Notes: generated by a model not told the origin, from the letters alone. A stretch of DNA of 64,000 nt from an uncultured Opitutaceae bacterium (GCA_937958045.1 CALFXL010000066.1:62001-126000); one strand, 5' to 3'; counted from the first letter of the stretch, positions 43,852 through 53,397 are shown. Program-made: numbers and translations.

Positions 43852-45654
43852 ATGCACGTCCCGTTCAACCTCGCGGCCCATATCGACGCCGCCCTGAAAT
43901 CCGCCGCGACCGCCACCGGCTTCGATGCCGCGGCTTTTTCGCCCGATGTCCGCGCGGCCGATCCTCGCCATGGCGATTATCAGGCCAACGGCGTCCTCGC
44001 TTACGCCAAACGGGAAAAACAAAACCCGCGCGCCGCCGCCGAGAAGCTTCTCGCCGCCCTGCCCGACTCGCTGCGCGAGCAATTCGACACCGCCATCGCC
44101 GGCCCCGGTTTTATCAATTTCACGCTGAAACCCGCCGCATTGCTCGCATGGTTGCAGGCTTATCGCGATGCGTCCGCACTCTCCGCCGGCGCCGCGACCA
44201 CCTACGCCGGACAGACCTGGGTCGTCGATTACAGCTCGCCCAACACGGCGAAACAAATGCACGTCGGTCATCTGCGTTCGGCCGTGATCGGCGAGGCCAT
44301 TTGTCGTTTGCTCGCGTTCAGCGGCGCCAAGGTCATTCGCGATAATCACCTCGGCGATTGGGGCACGCAGTTCGGCAAATTGATCTACGGCTATAAGCGC
44401 TGGGTCGATCACGAGGCGCTCAAACGCGAGCCGATCGAAGAACTCGAACGTCTTTACAAACTCGGCAACGACGCCACGCCCGAGGGTTCGCCCGAACTCG
44501 ACGAGGCGCGTCGCGAACTGGTGAAACTCCAGTCCGGCGATCCCGAGTCCGTCGCGCTTTGGCAAAAGTTTTCCGACGTCTCGCTCGCCGCGTTCCAACA
44601 GATCTACGACCGCCTCGGCATTCGCTTCGACTACAACCTCGGCGAGTCGTTCTACAACGACAAGGTCGAGCGCGTTTACCGTGAGCTCACCGAAACCGGC
44701 ATCGCCGAAACCAGCAACGACGCCCTCGTGGTTTTCCACGACGAACATCCGCGCTTCAAACGCGACGCCGAGCGCCCCAATCCCTTCATGGTCCGCAAGG
44801 CCGACGGTGCCAGCGGCTACGCTTCGACCGACCTCGCCACCGCGCTTTACCGCGTCGAGCATTTCAATGCTCACGGCATCGTCATCGTGACCGACTTCCG
44901 TCAGTCCGATCACTTCGAGCAGCTTTTCCTCACAGTGAAAAAGTGGTTCGCGAAAAAGGGCTACCGCTTGCCCGAGTTGCACCACGTGACCTTCGGCGCC
45001 GTCACCGGCGAAGATGGCAAAGCGCTCAAGACTCGCGACGGCGGCACCATCAAACTCAAAGCCTTGCTCGACGAAGCGGAAGAGCGCGCACTGGCCGTCG
45101 TCACCGCCAAAAATGCCGAGCGTCCCGAAGCCGAGCGTTTCTCGGAAAACGAATGCCGCGACATCGCCCGCGCGGTCGGCATCGGCGCCGTCCAGTACGC
45201 CGACCTCTCGCAGAACCGCAGCAGCAACTACGTCTTTTCGTGGGACAAGATGCTCGCGCTCGAAGGCAACACCGCGCCTTACCTCCTCTACGCCGTGGCT
45301 CGCGTGCACTCGATTTTCCGTCGCGGCCAACTCGGTATCCCCGGATCGGATACACTCGCCGATCTCGAGAAAAACGCCACGCCGCCCGAGACGCCGACCG
45401 AACTCTCGCTCGCGCGCAAACTCGTGCATTTCTCCGATGCCCTGGCGCTCGCCACGAGCAATCTCCGCCCGCATTTCCTCTGCCTCTATCTCTACGAACT
45501 CGCCGGCGAATTCAGCGCGTTCTACGCCGCCGAAAAAGTCATCGTGGACGACGTCGCCACCCGCGCCCGCCGCGTCCTGCTCTGCGCCCGCACGCTGCTG
45601 ACCCTCGAGACCGGGCTGAATCTTCTCGGCCTGCGCACGCTCCAGCGGATGTGA
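43852..45654 (+). CDS. argS: Arginyl-tRNA synthetase
   Basis: Class I synthetase charging tRNA-Arg. 600 residues from ATG 43852. The N-terminal additional domain is followed by VVDYSSPNTAKQMHVGHLRS, with the HIGH-type motif HVGH, then the tRNA-binding SNYVFSWDKMLALEGNTAPYLLYAVAR and the anticodon-binding C-terminal domain ending in LLGLRTLQRM. The KMSKS loop is replaced by GKALKTRDGG, normal for many ArgRS enzymes. The in-frame ATG at 43816 only adds a GC-rich extension. Confidence 0.97.
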   Translation: MHVPFNLAAHIDAALKSAATATGFDAAAFSPDVRAADPRHGDYQANGVLAYAKREKQNPRAAAEKLLAALPDSLREQFDTAIAGPGFINFTLKPAALLAWLQAYRDASALSAGAATTYAGQTWVVDYSSPNTAKQMHVGHLRSAVIGEAICRLLAFSGAKVIRDNHLGDWGTQFGKLIYGYKRWVDHEALKREPIEELERLYKLGNDATPEGSPELDEARRELVKLQSGDPESVALWQKFSDVSLAAFQQIYDRLGIRFDYNLGESFYNDKVERVYRELTETGIAETSNDALVVFHDEHPRFKRDAERPNPFMVRKADGASGYASTDLATALYRVEHFNAHGIVIVTDFRQSDHFEQLFLTVKKWFAKKGYRLPELHHVTFGAVTGEDGKALKTRDGGTIKLKALLDEAEERALAVVTAKNAERPEAERFSENECRDIARAVGIGAVQYADLSQNRSSNYVFSWDKMLALEGNTAPYLLYAVARVHSIFRRGQLGIPGSDTLADLEKNATPPETPTELSLARKLVHFSDALALATSNLRPHFLCLYLYELAGEFSAFYAAEKVIVDDVATRARRVLLCARTLLTLETGLNLLGLRTLQRM

Positions 45655-45675
45655 GCGCCTATCGGCGCGAGCAGT

Positions 45676-45762
45676 GGGTAGTTAGTATTTGGTAATTGGG
45701 CGTACCCCGAGCGCCGCGCCCCAGCTGCCCACCAACTACCAATTACAAACTACCAACTACCC
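45676..45762. repeat. Low-complexity GGTAGTTGGTA-type hairpin after argS
   Basis: A 24-base left arm (45676-45699), made of GGTAGTTAGTA/TTGGTAATTGG units, pairs with a right arm at 45739-45762 at 21 of 24 positions; loop of 39 bases. The right arm continues with further CCAACTACC units. It is the strongest example of the low-complexity inverted repeats in this window. It occupies the 239-bp spacer between argS and the GYF-domain gene; nothing else identifiable is in that spacer. Confidence 0.85.
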
Positions 45763-45893
45763 TGGTCGCCCGAAAATCGCCTGTAAGCGTATCATAAAAA
45801 ACGCGCCGTTCCGCGTCTGAGCGCAAACCACGCTCGCAACCCACGGTCCAAGCGGGACAAAACACTTGCCGCCCACCCTCCGTACTCCCACAT

Positions 45894-46661
45894 ATGCCCG
45901 CCATGGCCACGCAGGAATTCTACATCCGGACTGCCTCCGAAACCGAAGCGCACGGCCCCTTCACTCAGGAACAATTAGTGTCCCTCGCCGAAGCCGGCAA
46001 AGTGGACCCGCAGACTCTTTATTACGAAGCCGGGACCGAGCAATGGATCGCGCTCGGCGCCAACCCCGAACTCCGCGCAGCCGTTTTCCCCGAGAAGAAA
46101 CGTCTTACGATCAAACCCAAGGATCGCATCGCCACGCTCAACGCCGGCCCCGACACGCATCCGCCGATCACGGTCGATGAGATGCTCGCCGCCGCCGAAG
46201 GCCGCACGGCCGACACCGCCGACAAGCGCGACAAAACCATCGCCTTCGAACGCGCCGCCCGCATCGGCCGTTACGCCACGATCGCGATGCTTTTGATCCA
46301 AGCGATTTCGCTCATCGCGCCGTCGATCGAACTGCTCGTCGAGTTCAACCTCGGCAAGATCGCCGCCCAACCGTATCTGTATTTCGGACTCGTCGATCTC
46401 TTCCTCGCACTGATGATCGGCCTCGGCGCCGTTTCCGTATATCCCTTTGTTCGCTTCAGAGCGGCGCTCGGACTCGGCTTCCTCGGCATCATGTTTTGGA
46501 TGCAAATGCCGAACCCCTTCGTGCCCGTCGTCGTCGTGGCGGTGGCTTCCGCCGGACTTTATCTCGCGACGGTTTTTGTCAGCTACCTCGCGCTCGCCAT
46601 CGCGGTTGGCGTGGGTCTCGCAGGCTCGCTCGGCTTCGCGTATTACATGCTGACGAACTGA
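45894..46661 (+). CDS. GYF-domain (DUF4339) membrane protein
   Basis: 255 residues. The N-terminal 50 residues are a GYF_2-type domain (FYIRTASETEAHGPFTQEQLVSLAEAGKVDPQTLYYEAGTEQWIAL), a peptide-binding module common at the start of such proteins. A hydrophilic linker follows, then about four membrane helices from residue 120 on (IAMLLIQAISLIAPSIELLV, LYFGLVDLFLALMIGLGAVSVYPF, VPVVVVAVASAGLYLATVFVSYLAL). Function unknown. ATG 45894 and 45903 are both possible starts. Confidence 0.78.
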   Translation: MPAMATQEFYIRTASETEAHGPFTQEQLVSLAEAGKVDPQTLYYEAGTEQWIALGANPELRAAVFPEKKRLTIKPKDRIATLNAGPDTHPPITVDEMLAAAEGRTADTADKRDKTIAFERAARIGRYATIAMLLIQAISLIAPSIELLVEFNLGKIAAQPYLYFGLVDLFLALMIGLGAVSVYPFVRFRAALGLGFLGIMFWMQMPNPFVPVVVVAVASAGLYLATVFVSYLALAIAVGVGLAGSLGFAYYMLTN

Positions 46662-46701
46662 CGCTGGCCAAGCGGGCCGCATCGGTGCACATTTATCGCG
46701 C

Positions 46702-48204
46702 ATGGTGCGACCTCTCGTCCTCTTTCGGCAGTTCGTTAAGCTGGTCCAAAAAGACATCTGGCAACCCGCGTATCTCGCGGAGCGCTCTTTCCGCGGAGCG
46801 TTTTATGCCACGTTGCGCGTGGTCTCTATCACGTGGACCGGCTTGTTGGAAACACGCGCCACGAGCCGTGCCGCCGCACTGGCGTTCAGCAGCCTGCTGG
46901 GCATCGGCCCTCTCATCGGTATCGCTGTCCTCATCGCGGGTTTCGCTGTCAGCGAAAACAACACCGACCTCGTCGCGCGCAAACTGAACGACCTCATCTC
47001 CTTCGTCGCTCCCCAGCTCGAACATTATGAAGAGCTCAGGAAGGGCGACGTGCCTCATGCACAAGCGCAGGCCGACGCGCTCTCGGCCGCTTCTCCCGCG
47101 GTCAATCCCGAGCTCGTCACGCACATCAACGACTTCATCAATGCCACCCGCTCCAGCGCCAGCGGCGGTATCACCAGCGCCATCTCGCTCATCCTGATCG
47201 TGCTGCTGCTTTTCACCTCCATTGAGGGCGTGTTTAACGACATCTGGGGTGTGAGACGCGGACGATCATGGGTGATACGCATCGTGTTTTATTGGACGAT
47301 TCTCACGCTCGGCGCGGTCATCTTTTTCGGCGCGCTCGGCGGATTATCGCTCTCAACTTTCAGCAAGTTTTTCGACGAACACATCGGCGGAAACATCGCG
47401 AAACTGATCAAGCTCGCCCTGCCCGCGCTGTCGGTCTCGTTGCTCGTCGGCATCCTCACGCTGTTTTATCGCTACATCCCAAACACCCGCGTGGTCTGGC
47501 GTGCCGCCCTCGCCGGAGCGCTGGTTGTCACTGTTCTCATCGCCGCCAACAACCTCGCCGCCGCGGCTTACCTCAGCCGCGTCAAACTCACCAACAGCCT
47601 CTACGGCTCGCTCGCGTTGCCGATGATCCTGATGTTCGGCCTCTATATTTTCTGGTTGGTCGTGCTCATCGGCGGCCAAATCAGTTACGCGGTTCAAAAC
47701 GTCCACTACCGCAACAGCCAGGCCGCGTGGAACAATCTCAGCGCATCCACTCGCGAACGGCTCACGCTCGGCGTGTTGCTCACGATCGCGCGCCGTTTTC
47801 AAGCCTGCCTGCCCCCTTGCACCGTCACACAACTCGGCAGCGCGATTAAGGTCCCGACGCAGATCATCAACGAAGCGCTCAACCGCCTGATCGATCTGCA
47901 CCTCGTCAGCCCGGTGCCAGTCGAAGATGAAGCCGCCGCCGCGGATTTCGCTTATCAACCCGCGCGTCCCCTCAACCACATCACGCTGGCCGATTTTAAA
48001 GAGCACTTCGAAAGCCTCGGCGACGATCCTTCGAGCGAGAGCATCGATCGACTCGATCCCTTGATCGAAAGCTATCACAACACCATCCGCTCGCTCCGCG
48101 AAAAAGACGTTTTCGCCAAATCGCTCGAAGAGCTTTTCAACGAGCATTTCCTCGACGACTCGAACCCACCCTTCGCGTTGGGTCAGCGGGTCGAAAAAGC
48201 CTGA
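46702..48204 (+). CDS. YihY/BrkB-family inner membrane protein
   Basis: 500 residues, six predicted membrane helices in the first 330 residues with the family patterns SRAAALAFSSLLGIGPL, LFTSIEGVFNDIWGVRRGRSW and LYGSLALPMILMFGLYIFWLVVLIGGQISYAV. The C-terminal 170 residues form a winged-helix-like domain (LLTIARRFQACLPPCTVTQLGSAIKVPTQIINEALNRLIDLHLVSPV) and an acidic helical tail. The old name ribonuclease BN is a misannotation for this family; the true function is not settled. Confidence 0.85.
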   Translation: MVRPLVLFRQFVKLVQKDIWQPAYLAERSFRGAFYATLRVVSITWTGLLETRATSRAAALAFSSLLGIGPLIGIAVLIAGFAVSENNTDLVARKLNDLISFVAPQLEHYEELRKGDVPHAQAQADALSAASPAVNPELVTHINDFINATRSSASGGITSAISLILIVLLLFTSIEGVFNDIWGVRRGRSWVIRIVFYWTILTLGAVIFFGALGGLSLSTFSKFFDEHIGGNIAKLIKLALPALSVSLLVGILTLFYRYIPNTRVVWRAALAGALVVTVLIAANNLAAAAYLSRVKLTNSLYGSLALPMILMFGLYIFWLVVLIGGQISYAVQNVHYRNSQAAWNNLSASTRERLTLGVLLTIARRFQACLPPCTVTQLGSAIKVPTQIINEALNRLIDLHLVSPVPVEDEAAAADFAYQPARPLNHITLADFKEHFESLGDDPSSESIDRLDPLIESYHNTIRSLREKDVFAKSLEELFNEHFLDDSNPPFALGQRVEKA

Positions 48205-48309
48205 TCGCGCCGCCGCGCCCGCGCAGATTCCCGCCGTCGCCATAGCGCGGCGCCTGCCTCCTTCATTGACACACCCGGCGCCCGACCTAGCGTCACGCCC
48301 TTTCCCCAC

Positions 48310-49971
48310 ATGATTTCCTGGATCCAGAAAAACCTGCAGCAGCACTACCGCATCGTCTTCGGCATTCTGTTGGTGCTCATCATTGTTTCGTTCGTTTTCA
48401 TCACCAACGCCTCCTCGGGCTTCGGGCGTGCGGATCAACGCGTGCGCAACACGCCGTTCTTCGACCGCAACCTCGGCGTGAAACAGGATGTGGAAAAAAT
48501 TTATCGCGACGCGCAGATCGCGATCGAACTCCAATTCGGCATGCCCGCCGGCTCCGTTCCGCAGTTCGATCAATTCGCGCTCTCCCGCTACGCCGGCCTC
48601 TATATGGCCAACCAACTGCGCGTTCCTGAGCCCACCAAGTTCGAGCTCGAACAACACATCAAAACCCTTCGCGTCTTCGCCGGCGAAAACGGTGAATTCG
48701 ATGCCAGCCGTTACGCCGAATTCCGCGCGCAACTCGGCAAGAACGGCGGTCCTTCCCAAGCCGACGTTCTCCGCGTCCTCGCTGACGACGTGCGCATCGA
48801 ACGCGTCACCCGCCTTATCGTCGGCCCTGGCTACACGCTGCCCTCCGATGTGAAACGCGAACTCGCTCTCGCCGACACTTCCTGGACGCTCGCCACCGCC
48901 ACCATCGATCGCTCGAGCTTCACGCCCACCATCACGCCGACCGAAAGCGATCTCACCCGCTTTTTCGAAGAAAACGCGCTGCGCTACACCATCCCCGCGC
49001 AGGTGAGCGTGCGCTACGCCGCTTTCGCCGCCGACAATTACCAGTCGGTTCTCCCCGCGCCTTCCGAGCAGGAGATCCGCAATTTCTACGACAGCAACCC
49101 GACGCGTTTCCCCGTTCCCGAACGCAAAGCCGGCGAGCTCCCAAATCCCGACGCCGACTTCGCCGCGGTCCGCGCGGATGTCGAAAAAGCGCTCAAAAAC
49201 GCCGCCGCCGCGCGCGTCGCCTCCAAGGCCGCCGACGACTTCACCGTCGCGATCTACGAAAAGAAAATCACCGCCAACTCGCCCGAGCTCGATCAGCTCC
49301 TCGCGCAGTTCAACGTCACGCTCAAAGACACGCCTCCTTTTAGCTACGACAACGTGCCCGCCGAGCTCGGCCGCAATCCCGCGATCCCCGCCGCCGCCCT
49401 CCGCCTGAACGCCGAGCGTCCCGTTTCCGAAGCCATTCCCACCGAAACCGGCAGCGTCGTTCTCTTCTGGCAGGACACCATTCCCTCACGCCAACCCGAC
49501 TTCGCCGAGGTCCGCGATCGCGTCTCCGCCGATTACATCGCGCAACAAAAAGATGTCCGCTTCGCCGAGCTCGGTCGCACGCTCCGCTCCGGCATCGAGT
49601 CCCGCATGAAAGCCGGCGAGTCTTTCGACAAAGCCGCTTCCGCCGCCGCGGCCGCCGCCAGCGTGAAGGTGGAAACAAAAACGCTTCCCGCCTTCACCCT
49701 CCGTGAGCCTCCGCAAGATTTCGATCCCACGCTCTACCGTGTGCTTCAGGATCTCGAGCAAGGCCAGGTCTCTGAAATGGCCACCGCCGCCGACAAAGGC
49801 GTGATCGCCTACGCTCAGGCCAAGACGCTGCCCGATCTGTCCGATGCCAATCCGCAATACGCGGAACTGCGCAAGCGCATCGCGCAAACCAACGCCTCGG
49901 CCAACGGCTACACGTTCTTCCAACAGCTCGTGCAACAAGAACGCGCCAAATCCGGCGCCATGCAAAACTGA
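48310..49971 (+). CDS. SurA/PpiD-like membrane-anchored folding factor
   Basis: 553 residues with one N-terminal membrane helix (FGILLVLIIVSFVFITNAS) and the SurA N-terminal-like helical domain (VKQDVEKIYRDAQIAIELQFG, ... LRVLADDVRIERVTRLIVG), as in PpiD. The parvulin PPIase module is not evident; repeats like EQEIRNFYDSNPTRFPVPE and PDFAEVRDRVSADYIAQQKDVRFAELG fit the flanking chaperone parts. Probably assists folding of exported or outer-membrane proteins in the periplasm. A terminator follows. Confidence 0.75.
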   Translation: MISWIQKNLQQHYRIVFGILLVLIIVSFVFITNASSGFGRADQRVRNTPFFDRNLGVKQDVEKIYRDAQIAIELQFGMPAGSVPQFDQFALSRYAGLYMANQLRVPEPTKFELEQHIKTLRVFAGENGEFDASRYAEFRAQLGKNGGPSQADVLRVLADDVRIERVTRLIVGPGYTLPSDVKRELALADTSWTLATATIDRSSFTPTITPTESDLTRFFEENALRYTIPAQVSVRYAAFAADNYQSVLPAPSEQEIRNFYDSNPTRFPVPERKAGELPNPDADFAAVRADVEKALKNAAAARVASKAADDFTVAIYEKKITANSPELDQLLAQFNVTLKDTPPFSYDNVPAELGRNPAIPAAALRLNAERPVSEAIPTETGSVVLFWQDTIPSRQPDFAEVRDRVSADYIAQQKDVRFAELGRTLRSGIESRMKAGESFDKAASAAAAAASVKVETKTLPAFTLREPPQDFDPTLYRVLQDLEQGQVSEMATAADKGVIAYAQAKTLPDLSDANPQYAELRKRIAQTNASANGYTFFQQLVQQERAKSGAMQN

Positions 49972-49987
49972 GCGCAGCTCGTGTCTC

Positions 49988-50017
49988 ACCGCCCGGTCTT
50001 CCGGGCGGTTTTTTTTT
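49988..50017 (+). terminator. Rho-independent terminator after the SurA/PpiD-like gene
   Basis: Perfect 9-bp stem ACCGCCCGG/CCGGGCGGT (49988-49996 with 50001-50009), loop TCTT, T-run of nine. Confidence 0.95.
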
Positions 50018-50200
50018 GCACCGACGCCTCTCTTGACCGCCGCGTCCCACCAGTTCGTAACCTTCCCCCTTCGCTTCCGTCATTCCTGCCAGCGCCCGGG
50101 ATTCGACACTTTCCGCACCGCATTCCTTCCCGCTCGCAACTTTTTTCCGTCCATTGTGTTCTCATCTACGTCCGCTTCTTCGACATTTCTGATCCTCTCC

Positions 50201-51661
50201 ATGCGCGTTCGCCTCTTTGTTTTCGCCCTCCTGTTCACCGCCGCTCTGCGTGCCCAAAGTCAGCCCGACGCTTCGGCCGCGGAACGCCCTCTCCGACTGG
50301 AGGATGCCATTGCCCTCGCGCTCGATAAAAACTTCGACCTCAAAATCCAGCGTCTCGCGACGGAAAACGCCGAAGACTCCTTCATCATCGCCGACGCCGC
50401 GTTCGATCCCACGCTGACGCTCTCGACGGCCCGTTCGTACGCGCAATCCACCGACGGCGTCACCAGCCAGACAGGTTTCGATACGCGCATCGGCGCTTCG
50501 CAACGTCTCACCACCGGCGCCACCATCAGCGGCAGCGGCAGTCTCGATCGCACGCGCAATCGCCCGCTGCTCACGGCCAGCCTCAATCCGGTTTATTCGA
50601 GCGACGTCGCCTTGTCTGTCCGCCAGCCGCTTCTCAAAAACGGTGGCTTCGCCGCCAATCGCGCCGCCCTCGAACGCGCCCGCATCGGCATCACGCGCGC
50701 AGGGTATGAGTTCACGGATTCCGTGCTCTCGCTGATCCGCGCCGTCGAATCCGCCTACTACACCCTTTCCTTCGCCCGCTCGCAGCTCGAAGTCCGCCGC
50801 TTCAGCGTGCAAGTCGCCGAAGAACTCCTCGAAGAAAATCGCACGCGCCGCGACGTCGGCACCGCCATCGATCTCGATGTACTGCAGGCCGAAGTGGGCC
50901 TCGCCAATGCACGCCGCGCTCTGCTGCTCGCCGAGCAGACCGAGAAAAACGCCTCCGATAATCTCCTCGCGCTCATCAATCCCTTCGAGTTCGACGTCGC
51001 GCCCGGCCCGCTCGCGGTTCCGCCGATTGAGAACGTTTCGGCGTCATTCGATCTTTCCTACAAGCTCGCGCGCGACAACAATCCGAACTTCGCCTCCACG
51101 CAGCTCTCCATCGAACAACTCAAGCTCGATGCCGAAGCCGCGCGCCGCAACCGCCTACCCACGCTTGATGTCGGCGCCGCTCTCGGCTACAACACGCGCA
51201 AAGGCTCCGCTGGCGAAGCCGCGAGCGATGTCTGGGGAAGCGATGGCTATAATTGGCAGGTCGACGCTTCGCTGAATCTCCCGTGGGGCATGCGCGCTGA
51301 TCGCGCTCGCTATCGCCAAAGCGTCAACAGCCTCAACCGCGAACGCATCCGTCTGCAACAGGTCGACCAAGATCTTCTCGTGCAAGTCCGCGCCGCCGTT
51401 CGCGCCGTCGAAACCAACCGCGAAAATCTCTCCATCGCCACCCTCGCCGCACAGCTCAGCGAACAACAATACGAAGCCGAAAAAGCGCGTTATGCGCAGG
51501 GCGTCACAACCTTCCGCCGTGTGCAGGAAGCGAAGGAAGATCTCGATACCGCTCGCATCAACGAACTGCAGGCGTTGCTCAATCTGCGCAACGCGCTCGC
51601 CGATCTCGCGCGCGTCGAAGCGAGTTCGCTTTCACGCTACCGCATCACGCTCGAACCTTGA
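50201..51661 (+). CDS. TolC-family outer-membrane channel protein
   Basis: 486 residues with a signal peptide (VRLFVFALLFTAALRAQ) and the TolC pattern of two long helical hairpins: LRLEDAIALALDKNFDLKIQRL at the start, RAGYEFTDSVLSLIRAVESAYYTLSFARSQLEVR, then QLSIEQLKLDAEAARRNRLPTLDVGAALGYN and LLVQVRAAVRAVETNRENLSIATLAAQLSEQQYEAEKARY. Forms a trimeric channel for export or efflux with inner-membrane partners, none of which is next to it. Start at ATG 50201, after the preceding terminator. Confidence 0.9.
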   Translation: MRVRLFVFALLFTAALRAQSQPDASAAERPLRLEDAIALALDKNFDLKIQRLATENAEDSFIIADAAFDPTLTLSTARSYAQSTDGVTSQTGFDTRIGASQRLTTGATISGSGSLDRTRNRPLLTASLNPVYSSDVALSVRQPLLKNGGFAANRAALERARIGITRAGYEFTDSVLSLIRAVESAYYTLSFARSQLEVRRFSVQVAEELLEENRTRRDVGTAIDLDVLQAEVGLANARRALLLAEQTEKNASDNLLALINPFEFDVAPGPLAVPPIENVSASFDLSYKLARDNNPNFASTQLSIEQLKLDAEAARRNRLPTLDVGAALGYNTRKGSAGEAASDVWGSDGYNWQVDASLNLPWGMRADRARYRQSVNSLNRERIRLQQVDQDLLVQVRAAVRAVETNRENLSIATLAAQLSEQQYEAEKARYAQGVTTFRRVQEAKEDLDTARINELQALLNLRNALADLARVEASSLSRYRITLEP

Positions 51662-51688
51662 TCAGCAACTCCAGCGCTTTCATTTTCC

Positions 51689-51715
51689 GGCCCGTCCTCA
51701 TCGACGGGCCTTTTT
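51689..51715 (+). terminator. Rho-independent terminator of the TolC-like gene
   Basis: GGCCCGTC/GACGGGCC (51689-51696 with 51703-51710) with 6-base loop and T5. Confidence 0.88.
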
Positions 51716-51766
51716 ATTGGGATGACCGGCCATCCCCGAAGAGCCGGGCAGCGGCCGGCGCTCCGC

Positions 51767-52699
51767 TCACGCCTCGTCCTCAAACAACATCTCCGGCGTC
51801 GCCGTTTCCGCGTCGACGATCCGATGGGGCGGCAATTGCGTGCGAAACCAGGTGCGCTGTTTCTTCACCAGCGCCCGCGTGTTTTTCGCGATCTCCGCGA
51901 CCAACTGTTCACGTGGTAATTTTCCTTCGAGCAACTGCAAGGTCTCGCGATAACCGATCGCTCCCGCAGCGCTCGAGTTTTCTTCCAAGCCTTCTGCGCG
52001 CAGCCGCGTCACTTCTTCGATCAGACCGTCTTTCAACATCGCTTCAATGCGCGCTTCGATACGTACGCCAAGCGCCGATGCGCCGCGATCGAGCTGGATC
52101 AAGAGCGGCGTGAAATCGGCAAACGCACCGGGCTTGCGCGCGAATTCTTCCGCCAGCGCCGTCAGTGTGCGCCCCGACGCCAGGCAACGCTCCAGCGCCC
52201 GCGTGACGCGTCGCGGATTCGCCGTATCCAAGTTTCCGATACCGTCCGGATTCAGCAATCGCAGCCGCTTCACCAGCGCCGGTAATCCTTCGCGCTCAAG
52301 TTGCGCGTTCACCTCCGCACGTATGCTCTCCGGCACGGATACGTCATCCGCGACCGGTCCGAAAAACGCCTTGAGATAAAAGCCGCTTCCTCCGGTCACC
52401 ATCACTTGCCGGCCGCGCGCCAGGATGCCGTCAACGGCCGCGCGTGCGAGCGCCACATATTGGGTGATATCCATCCGCTCCCGCACCGGTCGCACATCGA
52501 TCAAATGATGGGGCACGCGCGCACGCTCCGCTGGCGTCGGCTTCGCCGTACCGATGTCCATCCCTCGGTAGAACAAAAGCGAATCGCACGACACGATTTC
52601 GGCGTTGTTCCTCTCCGCCCACTGCAACGCCAGCTCCGTCTTGCCCACGGCCGTCGGGCCTGTGATGACGTGAAGAACTTTTTTGGCGGGCACACTCAT
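51767..52699 (-). CDS. miaA: tRNA dimethylallyltransferase
   Basis: Adds a dimethylallyl group to A37 of tRNAs reading UNN codons. 310 residues; P-loop GPTAVGKT, SCDSLLFYRGMDIGTAKP (the conserved DSxQ-Y region, with Leu in place of Gln), ARVPHHLIDV, GGSGFYLKAFF and the C-terminal KNTRALVKKQRTWFR all fit the family. Divergent from the DUF6250 lipoprotein gene with only about 23 bases between the starts. Confidence 0.95.
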   Translation of the reverse strand: MSVPAKKVLHVITGPTAVGKTELALQWAERNNAEIVSCDSLLFYRGMDIGTAKPTPAERARVPHHLIDVRPVRERMDITQYVALARAAVDGILARGRQVMVTGGSGFYLKAFFGPVADDVSVPESIRAEVNAQLEREGLPALVKRLRLLNPDGIGNLDTANPRRVTRALERCLASGRTLTALAEEFARKPGAFADFTPLLIQLDRGASALGVRIEARIEAMLKDGLIEEVTRLRAEGLEENSSAAGAIGYRETLQLLEGKLPREQLVAEIAKNTRALVKKQRTWFRTQLPPHRIVDAETATPEMLFEDEA

Positions 52700-52722
52700 G
52701 TTTCGCGTCTATGATTTTGCGC

Positions 52723-53397
52723 ATGAAAATTCTCCCGGCCAAGCTCCTCCTTACATTTACCGCTTGTCTCCTCGCCGCTTGCGACCGTCCCGCCGCCACA
52801 CCGCGCTATCAGGACGACTTTCGTTCGGGTCTGGATCAATGGATCGTCGAACAACAACCCGGCGGTCGCGTCGAAGCGCGCGATGGCGTGCTGCTGATCG
52901 AGGATGTCGGGGGTTGCACTGTTTGGTTCCGTCACAAACTCACCGCGCCTGTTTCCATTTCTTATGACGCCACGGTTCGCGCCGATGGACGCGTTTCCGA
53001 TCTCAACTGCTTCTGGATGGCGAGCGACCCGGAGCACCCCGACGATCTTTTTTATCCCGGCCACACGCGCACGGGCGCTTTTGCGACGTACGATTCGCTG
53101 CAAACCTACTACGTCGGCTACGGTGCCAACACCAACACCACCACACGTTTCCGTCGCTACGACGGCACCGGGGCGCGTCCGCTTTTGCCTGAGCATGACC
53201 TGACTGATCCGTCCGTGATGCTGGAGCCTGGACGCACCTATCACATCGAAGTGCGTTTCAAAGACGGCCTCGCGGAGTTTCTTCGTGATGGAGAAATCAT
53301 CCTTCGCTATCGCGATCCCAACCCGCTCAACAGCGGATGGTTCGGTTTCCGCACGGTCTTATCGAAGATCGAAATTAAAAACTTTCAGGTAAACTGA
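52723..53397 (+). CDS. DUF6250 family lipoprotein
   Basis: 224 residues. Lipoprotein signal FTACLLAACDRP (Cys near residue 20). The rest matches, by memory of the family, DUF6250 proteins found in polysaccharide-utilisation loci: YQDDFRSGLDQWIVEQQPGG, VSDLNCFWMASDPEHPDDLF, YYVGYGANTNTTTRFRRYDG, RPLLPEHDL and GWFGFRTVLSKIEIKNFQV. Lectin-like fold probable; role in binding or cleaving pectic sugars is inferred. Start ATG 52723; an in-frame ATG at 52711 is also possible. Confidence 0.82.
   Translation: MKILPAKLLLTFTACLLAACDRPAATPRYQDDFRSGLDQWIVEQQPGGRVEARDGVLLIEDVGGCTVWFRHKLTAPVSISYDATVRADGRVSDLNCFWMASDPEHPDDLFYPGHTRTGAFATYDSLQTYYVGYGANTNTTTRFRRYDGTGARPLLPEHDLTDPSVMLEPGRTYHIEVRFKDGLAEFLRDGEIILRYRDPNPLNSGWFGFRTVLSKIEIKNFQVN

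Noticed and set aside
43690..45474. A 594-codon open frame antisense to argS
   Set aside because: Same artefact; no start context, domain or homology pattern, while argS is certain.
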